Source of the DNA: Deltaproteobacteria bacterium
GTDB taxonomy: Bacteria > Myxococcota_A > Polyangia > DRWM01 > JAAZOP01
Direction: 5' to 3'
Assembly (NCBI GenBank): GCA_016218815.1
Contig: JACRCX010000085.1
Coordinates: forward strand, 1 to 54,963
Length of the DNA stretch: 54,963 nucleotides
The first letter of the stretch is position 1. Every line of letters begins with the position of its first letter. Under the pieces are notes generated by a model. It was given only the letters and a program-made list of their open reading frames with translations, made no database searches and had not been told where the DNA came from. The position numbers were made by a program, and so were the translations under genes. Of this stretch, positions 51,680 through 54,963 are shown one piece after another.

Positions 51680-51720
51680 CTCAGCGTTCCTCTCAGCGCC
51701 CTCAGCGTCTCAGTGGTGAG
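51680..51720 (+). repeat. CTCAGCG-type repeat before gyrA
   Basis: Four related units: CTCAGCGTT, CCTCTCAGCGCC, CTCAGCGT, CTCAGTGGTGAG. It resembles the CTCTGCG octamer repeats at 23990 and 37851 in style but has CAGCG instead of CTGCG and a different tail. Confidence 0.6.
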
Positions 51721-51766
51721 TCGGATCTCCGCGCCCTCCTCCCCCCCCCCTCCGCGCCCTCCCCCG

Positions 51767-51796
51767 TTGACCCCACGGATGTTCAGCGAGTATGAT
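51767..51796 (+). promoter_or_regulatory. sigma-70-type promoter of gyrA
   Basis: TTGACC (51767-51772), an 18-nt spacer and TATGAT (51791-51796). Transcription would begin about 51803, leaving a ~26-nt leader with GAAGGGAG as ribosome site before ATG 51829. Confidence 0.65.
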
Positions 51797-51828
51797 TACC
51801 CCCCGTCGAAGGGAGTCCAAGCCCCCGC

Positions 51829-54699
51829 ATGGACAGCACCGATACCCCCAACGGATCGTCGACTTCGCCCGGAACCGCCGACGCGCCTCCCCCTCCTCCC
51901 CCTCCCCCCGGCACCCCATCCCTCCCCCCTCCTCCCCCCCCCGACGATACCCCCACCATCTCCATCGAACGCGAGATGCGCAGCTCCTATCTCGACTACG
52001 CCATGAGCGTCATCATCGGCCGCGCCATCCCCGACGTCCGCGACGGCCTCAAACCCGTACATCGCCGGATCCTTTACGCGATGTACGAGATGAAGAACTT
52101 CCACAACCAGGCCTACAAGAAGTCCGCCCGCATCGTCGGCGACGTCATCGGCAAGTACCATCCCCACGGCGACTCCGCCGTCTACGACGCCCTCGTCCGC
52201 ATGGCCCAGGACTTCTCCATGCGCCAGGTCCTCGTCGACGGCCAGGGCAACTTCGGCTCCATGGACGGCGACCCCCCGGCCGCCATGCGCTACACCGAAG
52301 TCCGCCTCCATCGCCTCGCCTCCGAGCTGCTCGAGGACCTCGAGAAGGAAACCGTCGAATGGGGCTCGAACTACGACGATTCCCTCCACGAGCCCCTCGT
52401 CCTCCCCGCCAAGTTCCCCAACCTCCTGGCCAACGGCTCCAGCGGCATCGCCGTCGGCATGGCCACCAACATCCCGCCCCACAACCTGGGCGAGGTCATC
52501 GCCGCCACGATTCGCCTCATCCGCGAGCCCGACGTCCCGGACGACGACCTCTTCGCCATCATCCCCGGACCCGACTTCCCCACCGGCGGCCTCATCTGCG
52601 GCACCGCCGGCGTCCTCCAGGCCGCCCGCACCGGCCGCGGCTCGATCATCATCCGCGGCCGCGCCCGCATCGAGGAGCATCCCAAGACCGGCCGCGAGAC
52701 GATCGTCGTCACGGAAATCCCCTTCCAGGTCAACAAGGCCAAGCTCGTCGAGAAGATCGCCGAGCTCGCCCGCGAGAAGCGCGTCGTCGGCATCTCCGAC
52801 CTCCGCGACGAGTCGGACCGCGACGGCATCCGCGTCGTCGTCGAGCTCAAGCGCGAGGCCGTCGGCCAGGTCGTCCTGAACCAGCTCTTCAAGCTCACCC
52901 CCCTGCAGACCAGTTTCGGCGTCATCAACCTCTCCATCGTCGATGGCCGCCCCCGCGTCCTCTCCGTCCGCGACACCCTCCTGCGCTTCCTCGAGCACCG
53001 GCGCATCGTCGTGACGCGACGCTGCCGCTTCGAGCTGGCCCAGGCCGAGGCGCAGGCGCACATCCTCGAGGGCCTGATCAAGGCCATCGACCATATCGAC
53101 GAGGTCATCGCCGTCATCCGCGCCTCGCCGACCACTCCGGAAGCCCGCACGCGGCTGATGGAAAAGTTCGCCCTCTCCGAACGACAGGCCCAGGCCATCC
53201 TCGACATGCGCCTCGCCCGCCTCACGGGCCTCGAGCGCGAGAAGATCCTCGCCGAGCTGGCGGCTTTGCACGCGGAGATCGACCGGCTCAAGGCGATCCT
53301 CGCCGACGAGAAACTGCTCGACGCGCTGATCGTCAAGGAGCTGGAGGAGGTCGCGGCGGCCCACGCCACTCCGCGCCGCACCGAGATCGTCCCCGACGTC
53401 GGCGATATCGACCTCGAGGACATCATCCAGCGCGAGGACATGGTCGTCACCATCTCCCACCAGGGGTTCATCAAGCGCAACGCCGCCCACCAGTACCGGG
53501 CGCAGCGTCGCGGCGGCAAGGGCGTCTCCGGCATGGACGTGCGCGAGCAGGATTTCGTCCGCGACCTCTTCGTCGCCTCCACGCACGACCACGTGCTCTT
53601 CTTCTCCGATCGCGGGCGCGTCTACGCCAAGAAGGTCTACGACGTCCCCGAGGGCGGGCGCACGGCGAAGGGCAGGGCGATCGTCAACTTCGTCGGCATG
53701 GAGCCCGACGAGAAGGTCGCCGCCATCCTCCCCGTCGGCTCGTTCGCCGCGGGCCGCTTCGTCGTCACCGCCAGCCGCAAGGGCTACGTGAAGAAGACTC
53801 CCCTGCCCGAGTACGCCTCGTCCGCCCGCCAGAAGGGCATCGTCGGCCTCGTGCTCGACGACGACGACCAGCTCGTCGCCGCCACCCTGACCCTCGGCAC
53901 CGGCGACATCCTCCTCGGCACCCGCGACGGCATGGTCATCCGCTTCCCCGAGGGCCAGGTGCGGCCGATGGGCCGCGCCAGCCGCGGCGTCCGCGGCGTC
54001 AACCTCTCCGAAGGCGACGTCGTCGTCTCCATGGAGTCCTTGCGCGCGGGCGGCACCGCCGAGCCGGGCGAGGAGGCTGAGCCGGAGGGAGTCGAGGGAG
54101 TCGACACCGCGGCGGGGGAGGGTGAGTCGGAGCCGGGCCTCGAAGGGGAGGGCGCCGCCGAACCGGATGCCGGCGGAGAGGAAGACGCCGCCGCCACGCC
54201 CGACCCGTGCGCCGGGAAGCCGGACGCGATCGCGGCGGAGGCCGCCGCCCCGGAGTCCGAGGACCCGACGACCGCCGTGCTGACCCTCTGCGCCAACGGC
54301 TACGGCAAGCGGACCGTCGTCGGCGAGTACCGTTCGCAGCGCCGCGGCGGCAAGGGACTGATCGATATCAAGACGACCGAGCGCAACGGCGCCGTGATCG
54401 GGCAGCTCCTCGTGCGCGAGTGCGACCACATCATGCTCATCAGCGACGCCGGCACCGTCCTGCGCTGCCGCGTGCGCGAGATCTCGTGCATCGGCCGCAA
54501 TACCCAGGGCGTGCGCATCACCCGCCTGGGCGAGAACGAGCACATCGTGGCCGTGGAGAAGCTCGTCGAGGCATCCGACGAGGGGAACTCGATGCCGCCG
54601 CCGCCCGAGCCCGGCAACGGCGCGGGCGGCGCCGGGCCCGCGGTCGAGGACAACGGAACGCCGCCCACGACGGACGGCACCAACGGAGCGCAGGAATGA
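51829..54699 (+). CDS. gyrA: DNA gyrase subunit A
   Basis: A 956-residue subunit of the type II topoisomerase that introduces negative supercoils; it breaks and rejoins DNA. After a Pro-rich N-terminus (residues 19-38), the winged-helix core has MRSSYLDYAMSVIIGRAIPD and KYHPHGDSAVYD. Ser116 and Asp120, the quinolone positions 83 and 87 of E. coli, are wild-type. The catalytic Tyr155 is in AMRYTEVRL. The C-terminal wheel has a canonical GyrA box QRRGGKG at 559-565 and a second perfect one at 837-843 in the last blade. An acidic Glu/Ala/Gly-rich insert (~743-812) separates the last blade, and a Pro/Gly-rich tail follows. The length exceeds the usual ~875. Its stop overlaps the next ATG (ATGA). 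Confidence 0.97.
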   Translation: MDSTDTPNGSSTSPGTADAPPPPPPPPGTPSLPPPPPPDDTPTISIEREMRSSYLDYAMSVIIGRAIPDVRDGLKPVHRRILYAMYEMKNFHNQAYKKSARIVGDVIGKYHPHGDSAVYDALVRMAQDFSMRQVLVDGQGNFGSMDGDPPAAMRYTEVRLHRLASELLEDLEKETVEWGSNYDDSLHEPLVLPAKFPNLLANGSSGIAVGMATNIPPHNLGEVIAATIRLIREPDVPDDDLFAIIPGPDFPTGGLICGTAGVLQAARTGRGSIIIRGRARIEEHPKTGRETIVVTEIPFQVNKAKLVEKIAELAREKRVVGISDLRDESDRDGIRVVVELKREAVGQVVLNQLFKLTPLQTSFGVINLSIVDGRPRVLSVRDTLLRFLEHRRIVVTRRCRFELAQAEAQAHILEGLIKAIDHIDEVIAVIRASPTTPEARTRLMEKFALSERQAQAILDMRLARLTGLEREKILAELAALHAEIDRLKAILADEKLLDALIVKELEEVAAAHATPRRTEIVPDVGDIDLEDIIQREDMVVTISHQGFIKRNAAHQYRAQRRGGKGVSGMDVREQDFVRDLFVASTHDHVLFFSDRGRVYAKKVYDVPEGGRTAKGRAIVNFVGMEPDEKVAAILPVGSFAAGRFVVTASRKGYVKKTPLPEYASSARQKGIVGLVLDDDDQLVAATLTLGTGDILLGTRDGMVIRFPEGQVRPMGRASRGVRGVNLSEGDVVVSMESLRAGGTAEPGEEAEPEGVEGVDTAAGEGESEPGLEGEGAAEPDAGGEEDAAATPDPCAGKPDAIAAEAAAPESEDPTTAVLTLCANGYGKRTVVGEYRSQRRGGKGLIDIKTTERNGAVIGQLLVRECDHIMLISDAGTVLRCRVREISCIGRNTQGVRITRLGENEHIVAVEKLVEASDEGNSMPPPPEPGNGAGGAGPAVEDNGTPPTTDGTNGAQE

Positions 54700-54963
54700 G
54701 CATGCATCACCGATGTCCGGCCCGCCTCTGGCTGCTCGCCGCCTCTCTCGCCCTCGCGTCTTCGCCCGCCCTCGCCCAGACCGACCCCGACGCTCCCCCC
54801 GTCGTCACCGTCACCCCCGTCCCCCCCGATACCACCGGCTTGGTCACCCCCCCGATCGTCGTCCCCGCCACGCCTCCGCCGTCGAACACCACCCCTCCCC
54901 CTCCTCCCCCTCCCGACTCTCGACTCCCGACTCAAGACTCACCCCTCCCCCCACCGCCTCCCC
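54696..54963 (+). CDS. exported Pro-rich protein, 3' partial, coupled to gyrA
   Basis: The ATG at 54696 shares four bases with the gyrA stop. The frame remains open to the window edge (89 codons). MHHRCPARLWLLAASLALAS and SPALA-QT form a signal peptide. The visible mature part is a Pro/Thr/Val-rich linker with poly-Pro runs. It contains D-S-R-L-P-T-Q-D-S, which is the translation of the heptamer repeat at 54914-54941. The functional domain is beyond the window. Coupling of an exported protein to gyrA is unusual, but the overlap and upstream GGAG support the start. Confidence 0.7.
   Translation, partial: MSMHHRCPARLWLLAASLALASSPALAQTDPDAPPVVTVTPVPPDTTGLVTPPIVVPATPPPSNTTPPPPPPPDSRLPTQDSPLPPPPP
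54914..54941 (+). repeat. heptamer repeat (CGACTCN type) inside the last gene
   Basis: CGACTCT, CGACTCC, CGACTCA, AGACTCA: four 7-nt units within the Pro-rich linker of the partial gene. It has the same period and copy number as the repeat inside der, but a different unit. Confidence 0.68.

Larger units (their letters stand above)
51344..51828. other. 485-nt divergent intergenic region before gyrA
   Basis: No gene is seen. In order it holds an imperfect inverted repeat (GTGTGAACGG / CCGTCCACAC, 51547-51572 region), a 30-bp perfect palindrome (51593-51622), the repeat at 51680-51720, a pyrimidine-rich tract with a ten-C run (51741-51750), and the gyrA promoter at 51767-51796. Confidence 0.6.

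Overview
The window reads as a chromosomal segment of a very GC-rich, Gram-negative, deltaproteobacterial-type organism, most likely Myxococcota, possibly assembled from a metagenome. The grounds are strong G/C preference at third codon positions, frequent GTG and TTG starts, and about ten predicted lipoproteins. A MYXO-CTERM-like tail, a Myxococcus-type cysteine-rich repeat, Asp-Ala linkers on surface proteins, and RNA polymerase sigma/FecR and Ser/Thr kinase genes point the same way. The placement is inference: no rRNA or tRNA gene is visible.

Layout. 1-6.5 kb: end of an RGG-tailed gene, a solitary beta-class DNA methyltransferase, a small Cys-rich protein, two exported phosphoesterases (one TMEM62-like with a MYXO-CTERM-type tail), then a broken join between a Ser/Thr kinase start and a formylglycine-generating-enzyme (FGE) end. 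6.7-12.7 kb: unrecognised exported proteins, a Phd/YefM-ParE-type toxin-antitoxin pair with a palindromic operator, and gene debris. 12.6-17.1 kb (minus): ECF sigma factor, membrane FecR/TPR protein, an exported probable outer-membrane protein and a propeller lipoprotein, plausibly one regulatory unit. 17.4-24.9 kb: M3 peptidase lipoprotein, the sucC-sucD-ndk-DUF3141 operon and an SDR. 25-30.4 kb: exported proteins, a NifU-domain protein, a collagen-like membrane protein and an M23-LysM4 peptidase. 30.4-32.8 kb: era-der. 33-41.4 kb: lipoproteins, a TetR/NmrA pair with a near-consensus promoter, an FGE-fold lipoprotein, a histidine kinase and a kelch lipoprotein. 41.5-47.3 kb: rpoH-like sigma/rsmI, a UbiA-family transferase, rarA, a zinc-ribbon protein and mazG. 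47.5 kb to the end: an FG-GAP surface lipoprotein, a beta-barrel candidate, gyrA and the start of a coupled exported gene.

Housekeeping genes (sucCD, ndk, era, der, rsmI, rpoH, rarA, mazG, gyrA) alternate with envelope genes. Several genes without a ribosome site have a -10-like hexamer 6-9 nt before the start codon, which suggests leaderless transcription.

The most unusual layer is a set of short dispersed repeats. There are arrays of 7-, 8- or 10-nt units, one structured 63-66 bp inverted-repeat element present twice, and a 23-bp palindrome. Three of these lie inside reading frames: the der linker, the rsmI C-terminus and the last partial gene. No complete new defence or biosynthetic system is evident.
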